A stretch of 64,000 nucleotides of DNA, from positions 248,001 to 312,000 of the forward strand of contig CAZNDG010000001.1 in assembly GCA_964571695.1 (NCBI GenBank). The letters run 5' to 3'. Of the stretch, positions 26,585-35,696 are shown piece after piece. Made by a program: the position numbers and the translations under genes. Each line of letters starts with the position of its first letter. Within the stretch, counting starts at the first letter, position 1. Source of the DNA: UBA8958 sp964571695 (GTDB lineage Bacteria; Desulfobacterota; Syntrophia; Syntrophales; UBA8958). The notes below the pieces were generated by a model. That model did not search any database. It worked only from the letters and a program-made list of their open reading frames with translations, and was not told the DNA's origin.

Positions 26585-27985
26585 TCAGGAATCGAAGTGG
26601 GTGAGCGGCGGTTTGCCAATGGGATATACATTGAATCCGATCCTGAAGCATGCCGCATGGTCGAGGATGTTTCTGCCGTCGAAGATAAAGGCCGGCTTTA
26701 CCATTTCCCGGTAGATACGCTCATAATCGAGGGTGCGGTAGATACCCCATTCCGTCATGACGGCGAGGGCGTGGCAGCCGGCGGCGGCCTCATAGGGGTC
26801 CTCCCGGTAATCCAGGACGCCGGCCAGTCCGGACAGATCGATGCGGGCGTTGTCCAGGGCTTTCGGGTCGGAGATCACGACTTCCGCATGCTCTTCCAGA
26901 AGTCGTTTGGCAATGAAGATCGCCGGGCTTTCCCGGGTGTCGCCAGTGTCGGCTTTGAAGGCGAAACCGAAAATACAGATCCTCTTGCCCGCCAGGGTAT
27001 TGAACATGGCCGTCATCATGTTCATGATGAATCGTTCCTGCTGGTAGGCGTTTATATTTACAACGCTTTCCCAGTAGTCGGCCACCTCTTCCAGACCGTA
27101 GAAACGGCAGAGATAGACAAGATTGAGGATGTCCTTCTTGAAGCAGGAGCCTCCGAAACCCACGCTCGCGTTGAGGAATTTAGCTCCGATCCGGCTGTCC
27201 ATGCCCACGGCGCGGGCCACCTCCGTGACATCCGCCTCGGTTTTCTCGCACAGGGCAGAGATGGCGTTGATGGAGGAGATACGCTGGGCCAGGAAGGCGT
27301 TGGACACCAGTTTGGACAGCTCGCTGCTCCAGATATTGGTGGTGATGATCCGATCCCGGGGAATCCAGCGGGCGTAGATTTCCACAATGGTGTTCCGGGC
27401 CGATCGTCCCCGTTTAGTTTCCCGGGAACCAATGAGGATCCGGTCGGGATTTTCCAGATCCCGGATCGCCGATCCTTCGGCGAGAAATTCCGGGTTGGAC
27501 AAGACGTCAAAGGAAATGCCGTTGGGCTGGCTGTTGAGAATCCTCTCCATGGCCAGGGCCGTCTTGACCGGCAGGGTGCTCTTTTCGATGACGATCTTGT
27601 TCGAGACGGAGTTTTCCAGGATCTGGCGGGCTGTCTTCTCCCAGTACTGGAGATCGGCGGCCATGCCGGCGCCGGCGCCGAAGGTTTTCGTGGGGGTGTT
27701 GACGCTGACGAAGATGATGTCGCTGTCGCGAATTCCACCTTCGATGTCGGTGCTGAAAAAGAGATTCTTCCCCCGCACGGTGCGGACAAGTTCATCCAGC
27801 CCAGGTTCGTAGATCGGCAGATCATCGGAATTCCATGCGGCGATCCGTTGGGGATTTATGTCCACCACCGTCACCCGGTAGTCGGGACACTTGGCGGCGA
27901 TCATGGCCATGGTGGGTCCGCCGACATAGCCGGCGCCTATACAGAGGATGTTCTTTTTATTTACTGCATCAAGCTTCGTTTTCAT
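26585..27985 (-). CDS. ugd: UDP-glucose 6-dehydrogenase, eukaryote-like form
   Basis: Oxidises UDP-glucose to UDP-glucuronate with two NAD. 466 residues with Rossmann motif CIGAGYVGGPT (15-25), VSVNTPTKT (94-101), and catalytic Cys281 in GFGGSCFKKD, then the second nucleotide-binding domain with IFGFAFKADTGDTRESP. The length and these motifs look closer to the animal/plant enzyme than to the short bacterial Ugd; that is a judgement by eye. Last gene of the uxs-oxidoreductase-ugd operon, 16 bp after the oxidoreductase. Its product is the substrate of the first gene. Confidence 0.94.
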   Translation of the reverse strand: MKTKLDAVNKKNILCIGAGYVGGPTMAMIAAKCPDYRVTVVDINPQRIAAWNSDDLPIYEPGLDELVRTVRGKNLFFSTDIEGGIRDSDIIFVSVNTPTKTFGAGAGMAADLQYWEKTARQILENSVSNKIVIEKSTLPVKTALAMERILNSQPNGISFDVLSNPEFLAEGSAIRDLENPDRILIGSRETKRGRSARNTIVEIYARWIPRDRIITTNIWSSELSKLVSNAFLAQRISSINAISALCEKTEADVTEVARAVGMDSRIGAKFLNASVGFGGSCFKKDILNLVYLCRFYGLEEVADYWESVVNINAYQQERFIMNMMTAMFNTLAGKRICIFGFAFKADTGDTRESPAIFIAKRLLEEHAEVVISDPKALDNARIDLSGLAGVLDYREDPYEAAAGCHALAVMTEWGIYRTLDYERIYREMVKPAFIFDGRNILDHAACFRIGFNVYPIGKPPLTHFDS

Positions 27986-28001
27986 GTTTTTCTCTCCCGG
28001 T

Positions 28002-29183
28002 TCAAAAATATTTTTTTTCCACGTAGGCGGCGATGGCCAGGCAGGACGTCAATCCGGGGGATTCGATGCCGATGAGATCTATGAGCCCCGGTAAGCCACG
28101 GTCGCTTTCCTCCCGGATGAGGAAATCCGCCGCCGGTTCACCGGGACCCTGCAATTTGGGACGGATGCCGCTCATATCCGGGGAGAGGGAAGTCGCGTCG
28201 ATCCCTGGCAGATACTTGCGGACGGCGGCGGCGAAGTCCTCTTCCCGTCCTTCATCTACGGCGTAAAGACTGGGTTTCTCGACGACGTTATCGTCCCCAA
28301 TGATTTCGCCCTTTTGCAGAAGACTGATTTCCTCTCCGTTCAGGTAACGGCTGTCCGGTCCGAACCGGAGACGACCCGACAGATCCAGGGTGGCGTGAAT
28401 GCCCAGCCCGACGTTGTTATTCAGGGGAACGGGATAGACGAGATGCTGGAGCGACGGGGAGGAGGAAGGGCGGAGATAATTACCTTTGCAAGGTTGCAGG
28501 CGGTAGCCCGCGGCGTCGATGTCGATCCCGGCCCGGGCGGCTATGGCGTCGGCATGGAGTCCCGCACTGTTGATCAGGACCTTTGTTGACACCCGGTATG
28601 CCCCGCGGTTTATTTCCAGTTCGTAGCCCCCGTCGGTGTGGAGGATGGACGTAACGCCGGCGCGGCAGGAGAGGATCGCCCCCTGAGCCTCCGCGGCGGC
28701 GAGCAGGGACTGCATGAGGCGATGACTGTCCACAATCCCCGTGGTCGGCGAAAACAGGGCGGCCTGGGCCGCGACCGCCGGCTCCAGAGACCGGAGCTGC
28801 CTTTTCCCCAGAATTTCCAGGCCTGGTACGCCATTGCCGGCGGCCATCGCCTTGATGCCGGCAAGCGTCGCCTCCTCGTCGTCCTTGCCAGCGACGATGA
28901 GTTTACCGATCCGGGCGTGAGGAATGTCGTGGCGGCGGCACCAGGCATAGAGGAGCCCGTTCCCTTCCACGCACAGGCGGCTCTTCAGAAAATCTCGGGG
29001 ATAGTAGATCCCGGCATGAATCACCTCGCTGTTCCGGGAACTCGTTTCCTGTCCAAAGCGCCCGTTTCTTTCCAGGACCACCAGCTTCCTGTCCCGGCGG
29101 GCCAGTTGCCTGGCCAAGGCAAGGCCGACGACGCCGGCGCCGATGATGAGCACATCGAACATCATATCCGGGGCTGCGTTCAT
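28002..29183 (-). CDS. FAD-dependent oxidoreductase, L-2-hydroxyglutarate oxidase-like
   Basis: 393-residue protein of the D-amino-acid-oxidase superfamily. N-terminal FAD motif DVLIIGAGVVGLALA, then FGQETSSRNSEVIHAGIYYP and NSAGLHADAIA, which are shared with LhgO and related 2-hydroxy-acid dehydrogenases. Its ATG overlaps the uxs stop as ATGA, so it is translationally coupled to UDP-glucuronate decarboxylase and sits before ugd. A role in sugar-nucleotide metabolism is not known for this family, so the real substrate is open: 2-hydroxyglutarate, another hydroxy acid, or something tied to nucleotide-sugar modification. Confidence 0.85.
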   Translation of the reverse strand: MNAAPDMMFDVLIIGAGVVGLALARQLARRDRKLVVLERNGRFGQETSSRNSEVIHAGIYYPRDFLKSRLCVEGNGLLYAWCRRHDIPHARIGKLIVAGKDDEEATLAGIKAMAAGNGVPGLEILGKRQLRSLEPAVAAQAALFSPTTGIVDSHRLMQSLLAAAEAQGAILSCRAGVTSILHTDGGYELEINRGAYRVSTKVLINSAGLHADAIAARAGIDIDAAGYRLQPCKGNYLRPSSSPSLQHLVYPVPLNNNVGLGIHATLDLSGRLRFGPDSRYLNGEEISLLQKGEIIGDDNVVEKPSLYAVDEGREEDFAAAVRKYLPGIDATSLSPDMSGIRPKLQGPGEPAADFLIREESDRGLPGLIDLIGIESPGLTSCLAIAAYVEKKYF

Positions 29184-30127
29184 TGAGAAGACAACACTTC
29201 CCGGAAATAAGCGATGGTCTTGGCGAGCCCTTCGGCCAGAGACACCCGGGGATGCCAGGACAAGAGACGTCGCGCCTTGGTTATGTCGGGGCGGCGCTGC
29301 GTGGGGTCGTCCTGGGGCAGGGGTCGAAAGACTATCCGGGAGGCCGAACCGGTGAGGCGGACCACATTCTCCGCCAGTTCGAGGATGGTGAATTCCGACG
29401 GATTGCCGAGATTCACGGGTCCGACGACCTCGTCAGGCGTGGCCATCATCCTAACAATGCCGTCGATGAGGTCATCACAATAGCAAAAGGAGCGGGTTTG
29501 GGCGCCTTTGCCGTAAACGGTGATGTCTTCCCCCCGCAAGGCCTGAACGATGAAGTTGCTGACCACCCGACCATCATCTATGGCCATGCGTGGTCCATAT
29601 GTGTTGAAGATTCTTACTATTTTTATCGGCACCCCATTCTGGCGGTGGTAATCCATCATGAGGCATTCCGCGGCCCGTTTCCCTTCGTCGTAACAACTGC
29701 GGATCCCGATCGGATTGACCCGCCCCCAGTATTCCTCCTGCTGGGGATGTATTTCCGGGTCGCCATAGACCTCCGAGGTTGATGCCTGGAGGATCTTGGC
29801 CTTTACCCTCTTTGCCAGCCCCAGCGTATTGATCGCGCCCATGACGCTGGTTTTAATAGTCTTGATTGGATTGTACTGATAATGGACCGGCGAGGCGGGG
29901 CAGGCGAGGTTGTAGATCTCGTCCACCTCCAGGTAGATCGGTTGGGTGATGTCGTGACGGACGAACTCGAAGTTGGGATGACCAAGGAGATGGCGGATAT
30001 TGTCCTTATTGCCGGTGAAGAGATTGTCCAGACAAAGGACGTCGTGCCCTTGGGCAAGGATGCGGTCGCAGAGGTGGGAACCCAGAAAACCCGCGCCGCC
30101 GGTAATCAATATTCGTTTCATTTTCAT
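29180..30127 (-). CDS. UDP-glucuronate decarboxylase (UDP-xylose synthase)
   Basis: Extended short-chain dehydrogenase that turns UDP-glucuronate into UDP-xylose with bound NAD. 315 residues, close to the usual 310-320. Seen: GGAGFLGSHL (10-19), the UXS stretch YNLACPASPVHYQ (72-84), ASTSEVYGD (115-123) with the catalytic Thr/Ser, and the Tyr146-x3-Lys150 pair in SCYDEGK. First gene of the minus-strand operon; an internal second Met two codons in is also possible as start. Provides UDP-xylose for glycans, presumably surface polysaccharide. Confidence 0.93.
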   Translation of the reverse strand: MKMKRILITGGAGFLGSHLCDRILAQGHDVLCLDNLFTGNKDNIRHLLGHPNFEFVRHDITQPIYLEVDEIYNLACPASPVHYQYNPIKTIKTSVMGAINTLGLAKRVKAKILQASTSEVYGDPEIHPQQEEYWGRVNPIGIRSCYDEGKRAAECLMMDYHRQNGVPIKIVRIFNTYGPRMAIDDGRVVSNFIVQALRGEDITVYGKGAQTRSFCYCDDLIDGIVRMMATPDEVVGPVNLGNPSEFTILELAENVVRLTGSASRIVFRPLPQDDPTQRRPDITKARRLLSWHPRVSLAEGLAKTIAYFREVLSSQ

Positions 30128-30243
30128 GGCAGGAAGACCTTGTTCAAAATACCAATGCCGCCGGTTTTCCCGGACCCGCGGAGGGGGAAGCCGGCAGAGC
30201 CGCCAAGTAGCGTTTCCTGATGGTAAACTGGATAATTTTCGGT

Positions 30244-30272
30244 TATATAAAGGGTCGTCTTGGCAGTGTCAA
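30244..30272 (-). promoter_or_regulatory. Promoter of the uxs operon
   Basis: Minus strand: TTGACA (30272-30267), 17 bp, TATATA (30249-30244). Near consensus; the leader would be about 110 nt. Confidence 0.72.
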
Positions 30273-30391
30273 GACAATTAAGAAGATCAAGCCTTGTTTC
30301 AAAAAGCCTCTCCCGACGCGGGCAAGGCAGGAAAGCGATTCGATAAAGCCGTGGCCGTAAAGAACTCTTTACAGCCGCCGACCGGAAAAAA

Positions 30392-31252
30392 ATGAATAGT
30401 AGCCATGAAAAGAAAGGCCTGGGAACTCTTTACATAACGGCCACGCCCATAGGCAACCTCGAGGACATCACCCTGCGGGCGATCCGTATCCTCCGGAAAG
30501 TAGACGAGATCTACGCGGAAGACACCCGCCGGACAAGAAAGCTGCTCCAAGCTTACCAGATCGATACCCCGGTTTACAGCCTCTACGATGCCGTGGAAAA
30601 GAAACGGGCGCGGACCGTTATCGACCGATTGGCGGCGGGAAGCAGCATCGCTTATGTCTCCGATGCGGGGACTCCGGGTATATCCGATCCCGGTTATCTC
30701 CTGATCAGCGAGGCCCTGCAGGCGGGGATGCCGGTGGTTCCCGTCCCGGGCGTTTCGGCGGTCGTAGCGGCGCTGAGCGCCTCGGGGCTGCCCATGCATG
30801 CCTTCGTATTCCAGGGTTTTTTGCCGGCCAAGCCCGGACAGCGCCGGCGAATGCTGAACGACTGCCGCACCGAGAGGCGGACCATGGTATTTTATGAATC
30901 GCCGCGACGGCTCCGGTCCTGTCTGGAAGACATCGGGGAACTCATGGGGGCGCGACCCATAGTCGTCGCCCGGGAACTGACGAAATTATACGAGGAGTTC
31001 ATCCGGGGCAGCGCCGAGGAGATTCTCGCGGCGCTTTCCGGTAGGAACCTCAAAGGAGAGATCACCCTGGTCATTGGGGGCCATCAAGAAAAGGAGCGGG
31101 AATACAGCGATGAAGAACTTATGGATATGCTCCGGGAGTTGAGCCGGGAGGCTTCTCTCAGCTTGCGGGACCGGGTGGCGAGGGTCGCGGCGATGACGGG
31201 GCTTCCCCGTAAAAATATCTACCAAATTGCTTTGACAGGGAAATTTTCTTGA
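30392..31252 (+). CDS. rsmI: 16S rRNA (cytidine-1402-2'-O)-methyltransferase
   Basis: S-adenosylmethionine-dependent methylation of C1402 in the ribosomal P-site. 286 residues of the tetrapyrrole-methylase fold: LYITATPIGNLEDITLRA near residue 13, AEDTRRTRKLL near 43, SDAGTPGISDPGY (about 87-99) and VPVPGVSAVVAALSASG. Divergent from the uxs operon; first of a plus-strand run. The first Met is used; the leading residues MNSSHEKKG are variable in the family. Confidence 0.95.
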   Translation: MNSSHEKKGLGTLYITATPIGNLEDITLRAIRILRKVDEIYAEDTRRTRKLLQAYQIDTPVYSLYDAVEKKRARTVIDRLAAGSSIAYVSDAGTPGISDPGYLLISEALQAGMPVVPVPGVSAVVAALSASGLPMHAFVFQGFLPAKPGQRRRMLNDCRTERRTMVFYESPRRLRSCLEDIGELMGARPIVVARELTKLYEEFIRGSAEEILAALSGRNLKGEITLVIGGHQEKEREYSDEELMDMLRELSREASLSLRDRVARVAAMTGLPRKNIYQIALTGKFS

Positions 31253-31302
31253 ACTGTGATCGCGGGTATGGTAGCAGAGACGAAAACCGGGGAGGAGACA
31301 GG

Positions 31303-31545
31303 ATGAGCGAACGGGTTAGGGGGCCGGAGGAAACGATCTATGATCTCGTCGATGTCGTCGAAGAGGGGAATCCGGATCTTGGTGACATGTCGGTGCGAAA
31401 ACCGAAGATCGCCCTGGTGAATCCCAATCTTCAGGAAGAAATGCTCAAGAAGGTGGAGGAAACCACGGAAAGGCTGGTTCGCGAGTTGTTTCCGGCGATT
31501 GCCGAACGGATCGTCAGGGAAGAGATCGAGAAACTCAAGCAATGA
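31303..31545 (+). CDS. Small acidic helical protein of unknown function
   Basis: 80 residues from ATG 31303, chosen for SD GGAGGAGA; a longer frame reaches into the end of rsmI. The C-terminal half is strongly helical and ends LFPAIAERIVREEIEKLKQ. Such PxxAERxxREEIExLK tails occur in deltaproteobacterial regulators and in PopZ-type polar proteins; this resemblance is from memory and too short to assign a role. No membrane segment or signal peptide. Confidence 0.6.
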   Translation: MSERVRGPEETIYDLVDVVEEGNPDLGDMSVRKPKIALVNPNLQEEMLKKVEETTERLVRELFPAIAERIVREEIEKLKQ

Positions 31546-31590
31546 AACCCCAGGCATCCACAAATGACGCCGGACGGGCGAAGGGAATAA

Positions 31591-32202
31591 ATGAAGAAAA
31601 TTGAACGCGGACGGAATCTCCGTTGCTGCCTGCTGATCGCCGTGCTCGTCATCAGCCTGCTAACTGGATGCGCAAAGAAGATTCCCCATTTTCTAACCCC
31701 GGAATATGAAAAACGGGGCGTGAGACTCATTGCCGTATTGCCGGTGGCGAATCAGTCGAAAAATGCGGAAGCGGCGGCGCTGTTTCGGGACAAGGTGCTG
31801 GAGGCGGTATATTTCCAAGGATATCCGAAAATCCCCCTGAACGCGATCGACGAAAAAATATCCCCTTTTTTTAATGACTACCGGCGGCCAACCCCGGAAA
31901 CCATACCGCCCCGGCAGATCGGTGAACTGCTGGGTGTGGACGCCGTCCTCTACGTTACCCTCAAAGAGTGCGACACCTCCTTTCTTCTCCTTTATGCCGC
32001 CACAGCGGTGACGGCGACTTTCGATTTGCGGAGCGTGAAGACCAACGAAAGCATCTGGAATACCAAGTTTTCCCTTACGGAGAGGAATTTCGAAATCACC
32101 AGGGACCGCCTTCGCATGAAGAGTTGTCAGGTTTTCGAGCCGGCAATGGAGGAGATCATTACCAAGGTCATGGAAACCCTCCCCCTGGGACCGGATGCAT
32201 GA
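31591..32202 (+). CDS. DUF799/GNA1162-family lipoprotein
   Basis: 203 residues with a signal peptide and lipobox (LLTGC, Cys about 27), so it is exported and lipid-anchored. The mature part has the family pattern: LIAVLPVANQSKN, a middle PPRQIGELLGVDAVLYVTLKECDT and a late EIITKVMETLP. Members are thought to be outer-membrane-associated lipoproteins; the biochemical role is unclear. 17 bp upstream of a FecR-domain protein, and probably cotranscribed. Confidence 0.82.
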   Translation: MKKIERGRNLRCCLLIAVLVISLLTGCAKKIPHFLTPEYEKRGVRLIAVLPVANQSKNAEAAALFRDKVLEAVYFQGYPKIPLNAIDEKISPFFNDYRRPTPETIPPRQIGELLGVDAVLYVTLKECDTSFLLLYAATAVTATFDLRSVKTNESIWNTKFSLTERNFEITRDRLRMKSCQVFEPAMEEIITKVMETLPLGPDA

Positions 32203-32219
32203 AGCAAAGGTGAAGATCC

Positions 32220-32975
32220 ATGAAGTACAAGCTAATTTTATCTTTCCTTTTCATAGTCTTGCTAAACTGGTTGATCCCGGGGGATTTGTTGGCCGCGCGG
32301 TCCCTGACGGTTAAGGTGGATAAGGGCGGGGCAGTTGTCAGCCATCTCGAAGGCGAGGCACAGGTACTTCCCCAAGGCAAAGAGACCTGGCGGATTCTCA
32401 AGAAAAATAACTACCTTGGGGGTGGCGACGAGATTGTCGTCGGGACAAATTCGAGACTGGAGATCACCCTATCCGGCAATTCGCGGCTCCGTTTCGCCGA
32501 GGACACCCATTTCCGTCTCGAACGGGCCGGGGCCGGCAAGTCGGCGGATGTCAAGGTTCACCTTGTTGTGGGCCGGACCTGGGCAAAGGTGAGTAAGGCG
32601 ATGGGTCTTAAGAGAAAATTCGAGATATCCTGCAACAACGCCGTTACGGGGGTGCGGGGAACGATCTACCGGCTGAACGTGCACCGGGATGCTTCGGCAC
32701 TGGTGAGGGTATATGAGGGTGAGATAGCCGTTGCCGGCGCGACGAAGGCGGTGGAGACCGGGACTGCCCTCGGCCCTCCCAGCAAGATTGCCGGACCGCA
32801 AAAGATCACCGGTCCCCACAAGGTTTCCCGGGAAGAATGGACGGTGATCATCCGTTCCATGCAGCAGGTATATATACGTCCGGACGGGTCGGCGGATAAG
32901 CCGCGGGTGTTTTCCGACGAAGAAGACCGCGACGCGTGGGTGGACTGGAACCGAAACAGGGACAGGGCGCTTTGA
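32220..32975 (+). CDS. FecR-domain periplasmic protein
   Basis: 251 residues. A signal peptide (about 1-26, ending LLAARS) is followed by a FecR-type domain: VVSHLEGEAQVL, GDEIVVGTNSRLEITL, RLRFAEDTHFRL, then CNNAVTGVRGTIYRLNV and VRVYEGEIAV. FecR domains bind or sense in the periplasm, but there is no FecI sigma factor or TonB receptor next to it, so this is probably the structural, non-anti-sigma type common in deltaproteobacteria. Its stop overlaps the pgsA-like ATG by one base (TGATG). Confidence 0.84.
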   Translation: MKYKLILSFLFIVLLNWLIPGDLLAARSLTVKVDKGGAVVSHLEGEAQVLPQGKETWRILKKNNYLGGGDEIVVGTNSRLEITLSGNSRLRFAEDTHFRLERAGAGKSADVKVHLVVGRTWAKVSKAMGLKRKFEISCNNAVTGVRGTIYRLNVHRDASALVRVYEGEIAVAGATKAVETGTALGPPSKIAGPQKITGPHKVSREEWTVIIRSMQQVYIRPDGSADKPRVFSDEEDRDAWVDWNRNRDRAL

Positions 32976-33532
32976 TGGATGCGGGACGGATCAACATCCC
33001 CAACACCCTGACGGTTTTGCGGATCATTCTCGTGCCCGTGATCGTCATTCTCCTCATGCAGGGTGATTTTTTCAAGGCGCTGATTCTCTTTACCCTGTCC
33101 GGGATCACCGACGGTCTGGATGGCTTCCTGGCCCGGGTTCTCAATCAGCAGACGGAACTGGGGGCCTACCTCGATCCGATTGCCGATAAGGCCCTGATGG
33201 TGAGTTGCTTCGTAACGCTGTCCATAAAGCATGTCATTCCCGGCTGGTTGAGCGTCATCGTCGTGAGCAGGGACTGCATCATTCTCATCGGCATCGCGAT
33301 GCTGGCCATCATGTCCGTATCCTTTCAGATCCGACCTACGATGATAAGCAAATTGACCACGGTATTTCAACTTCTAACGATTTTCGGCGTCCTGTTGGTC
33401 CATACCTTGGCAATGGCAACGGAATTTAAGATTATTATGCTGGTGTTATACATGGTTACAGCAACATTAACCGTTCTTTCGGGGCTGAACTACATCTTCA
33501 AGGGGATACGTTTCATCAATTCGGCATCGTAA
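32975..33532 (+). CDS. pgsA: CDP-alcohol phosphatidyltransferase (phosphatidylglycerophosphate synthase)
   Basis: Membrane enzyme joining CDP-diacylglycerol to glycerol-3-phosphate. 185 residues from ATG 32975, which overlaps the preceding stop. The signature D-x2-D-G-x2-A-R-x8-G-x3-D-x3-D is complete: DGLDGFLARVLNQ then ELGAYLDPIADK. Four or five membrane helices follow. NIPNTLTVLRI at the N-terminus is typical of PgsA. A cardiolipin-type relative cannot be excluded but is less likely. Confidence 0.88.
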   Translation: MDAGRINIPNTLTVLRIILVPVIVILLMQGDFFKALILFTLSGITDGLDGFLARVLNQQTELGAYLDPIADKALMVSCFVTLSIKHVIPGWLSVIVVSRDCIILIGIAMLAIMSVSFQIRPTMISKLTTVFQLLTIFGVLLVHTLAMATEFKIIMLVLYMVTATLTVLSGLNYIFKGIRFINSAS

Positions 33533-33548
33533 AATATATAGATTTGCC

Positions 33549-33577
33549 TTGACATAAAAGGTTTTTCCTGTTAAACG
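33549..33577 (+). promoter_or_regulatory. Promoter of tRNA-Val
   Basis: TTGACA (33549-33554) followed after 16-17 bp by TTAAACG. The tRNA begins about 22 bp past the expected start site. Confidence 0.6.
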
Positions 33578-33605
33578 CATGCACCGTTCGCAGATAAATA
33601 AGTTT

Positions 33606-33680
33606 AGGCACGTAGCTCAGGGGGAGAGCGCCATCCTGACGCGGTGGATGTCCAGGGTTCAAATCCCTGCGTGCCTACCA
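33606..33680 (+). tRNA. trnV: tRNA-Val (anticodon GAC), CCA encoded
   Basis: Full cloverleaf: acceptor AGGCACG pairs with CGTGCCT, D-arm GCTC/GAGC, anticodon stem CCATC/GGTGG around loop CTGACGC (anticodon GAC), T-arm CAGGG/CCCTG with TTCAAAT, discriminator A and encoded CCA. 75 nt. Confidence 0.97.
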
Positions 33681-33689
33681 TGACATCAT

Positions 33690-33735
33690 AGAGAGGGCAT
33701 CAGCGAAATCTGAACGTGATGCCCTCTCTTTAATT
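33690..33735 (+). terminator. Intrinsic terminator after tRNA-Val
   Basis: AGAGAGGGCATCA (33690-33702) pairs perfectly with TGATGCCCTCTCT (33717-33729), followed by TTTAATT. It separates the tRNA from thrS. Confidence 0.85.
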
Positions 33736-33750
33736 CGTATCAGGGTGAGA

Positions 33751-35670
33751 ATGATGAAGGAGATAGAAATTACCTGGCCCGACCGACAGCAGGTAACTCT
33801 GCCGAACGGGGTTGCCGTAAAGGACGCTATTGCCGCCTGGAAGCCGGAACTGCTGGCGACGACCGTGGCGGCGAAGGTCAACGGTAAACCAGTTGATCTG
33901 TCAGCCCAGGTTTCGGAAGACGCCCTGATGGAACCCATCGATGTGGCGTCCAAGGAGGGCTTGAGCGTCCTTCGCCACAGCGCCTCTCATATCATGGCCC
34001 AGGCGGTGCAGGATACCTTTCCCGGGGCCAAGGTCAGCATCGGTCCTTCCATAGAGGATGGTTTTTACTACGATTTCGAGTATGAAACCACCTTCACGCC
34101 CGAAGACCTTCAGAAAATCGAACAGCGGATGAAGGAGATCGCCGCCGCCGATGCCCCCTTTTCCCGCCGGGAGCTTTCCCGGGAGGAGGCCGTGACCCTG
34201 TTCCGGGCAAAGGGAGAGACCTACAAGATCGAACTGATCAACGATCTCCCCCCTGATGTACGGACCGTGAGTGTTTACACCCAGGCGGGATACGAAGACC
34301 TCTGCCGGGGGCCCCATCTGCCCTCGACGATCATGGTCAAGGCCTTCCGGCTCCTCAATGTAGCCGGCGCCTATTGGCGGGGTGACGAGCGCAACAAGAT
34401 GCTCCAGAGGATTTACGGGACCTGTTTTGCCACCCAGGAGGCGCTGGAAGATTACCTGCGGATGATGGAGGAGGCCAAAAAGCGCGATCACCGCCGTCTG
34501 GGACGGGAAATGGACCTATTCCAGATGAACGACGAAGCCGGGCCGGGGTTGATCATCTTTCATCCCAAAGGGATGATGCTCCGCTATCTCATCGAGGAAT
34601 GGGAGCGTCAGGAGCACCTGAAGCGGGGTTATGACATGGTAATGGGTCCTCAGATCCTAAAGGACGACCTATGGAAAAGGTCAGGACATTTCGACCATTA
34701 CCGGGAAAATATGTACTTTACTGAGGTGGAGGGTCAGGGATATGGCATCAAACCCATGAACTGTCTGTCCCACATGCTCATTTACAAATCGAAGATCCGC
34801 AGTTATCGCGATCTGCCGCTCCGTTACTTCGAACTGGGGACGGTGCACCGTCATGAAAAAACCGGGGTGTTGCACGGGCTCATGCGGGCCCGGCAGTTTA
34901 CCCAGGATGATGCCCATATCCTCTGCACCCCCGCACAGCTCAACGAAGAAATACGGGCGATTGCCGATTTTGTCGCCTACGCCATGAAGATCTTCGGTTT
35001 CGAATATGAAGTGGAACTGAGCACCCGGCCGGAAAATTCCATCGGTTCCGACGCGGATTGGGAATTGGCGACCTCGGCCCTAAAAGGGGCCTTGAACGAC
35101 GGCCTTATGGATTACGAGATCAACGAAGGCGACGGGGCGTTTTATGGACCAAAGATCGACTTCAAACTCAAAGACGCCCTGAAAAGGAAATGGCAGTGCG
35201 CCACCATCCAATGCGACTTTACCCTTCCGGAGCGCTTCGACCTGTCGTATATAGGCTCCGACGGGGAAAAGCATCGCCCGGTCATGCTGCACCGGGTCAT
35301 TCTTGGCGCCATCGAGCGCTTCATGGGGGTCCTGATCGAGCATTATGCCGGGGCTTTTCCTGTTTGGCTATCACCGGTGCAGGCGTCGATCCTGACGGTT
35401 ACGGAAAAGCAAATCCCATACGGAGATCAGGTCCATCGGGAGCTGATAGATGCGGGGATCCGGGTCGAGAAGAGTTTTTCCAACGATAAGCTGGGCTACA
35501 AGATCAGAGAGGCCCAGATGCAGAAGACGCCTTATATGTTGGTCATCGGAGACCGGGAAGTGGCGGAACGGACCATTTCCCCCCGGCGGCGCGACGGGAA
35601 AAACTTGGGGGCCATGGCGGTAACGGATTTTGTTGCCCATATGCGGGAGGAGATCCGCAATTATCGATAA
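33751..35670 (+). CDS. thrS: Threonyl-tRNA synthetase
   Basis: Class II synthetase, about 639 residues. Order: TGS domain (1-60), editing domain with HSASHIMAQAV and the YEDLCRGPH motif, catalytic core with zinc residues (Cys in KPMNCLSH, later His), RARQFTQDDAHI, and the anticodon-binding domain from about 535. An upstream in-frame GTG exists at 33745, but ATG at 33751 better fits the G-rich SD. First gene of the conserved thrS-infC-rpmI-rplT-pheST cluster, directly after the tRNA terminator. Confidence 0.95.
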   Translation: MMKEIEITWPDRQQVTLPNGVAVKDAIAAWKPELLATTVAAKVNGKPVDLSAQVSEDALMEPIDVASKEGLSVLRHSASHIMAQAVQDTFPGAKVSIGPSIEDGFYYDFEYETTFTPEDLQKIEQRMKEIAAADAPFSRRELSREEAVTLFRAKGETYKIELINDLPPDVRTVSVYTQAGYEDLCRGPHLPSTIMVKAFRLLNVAGAYWRGDERNKMLQRIYGTCFATQEALEDYLRMMEEAKKRDHRRLGREMDLFQMNDEAGPGLIIFHPKGMMLRYLIEEWERQEHLKRGYDMVMGPQILKDDLWKRSGHFDHYRENMYFTEVEGQGYGIKPMNCLSHMLIYKSKIRSYRDLPLRYFELGTVHRHEKTGVLHGLMRARQFTQDDAHILCTPAQLNEEIRAIADFVAYAMKIFGFEYEVELSTRPENSIGSDADWELATSALKGALNDGLMDYEINEGDGAFYGPKIDFKLKDALKRKWQCATIQCDFTLPERFDLSYIGSDGEKHRPVMLHRVILGAIERFMGVLIEHYAGAFPVWLSPVQASILTVTEKQIPYGDQVHRELIDAGIRVEKSFSNDKLGYKIREAQMQKTPYMLVIGDREVAERTISPRRRDGKNLGAMAVTDFVAHMREEIRNYR

Positions 35671-35696
35671 TCGATGCTTATTTCAGGAGGTGACGT

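Noticed and set aside
26531..28075. 514-codon frame opposite ugd
   Set aside because: Complement of the ugd coding frame; the minus-strand protein has all catalytic residues.
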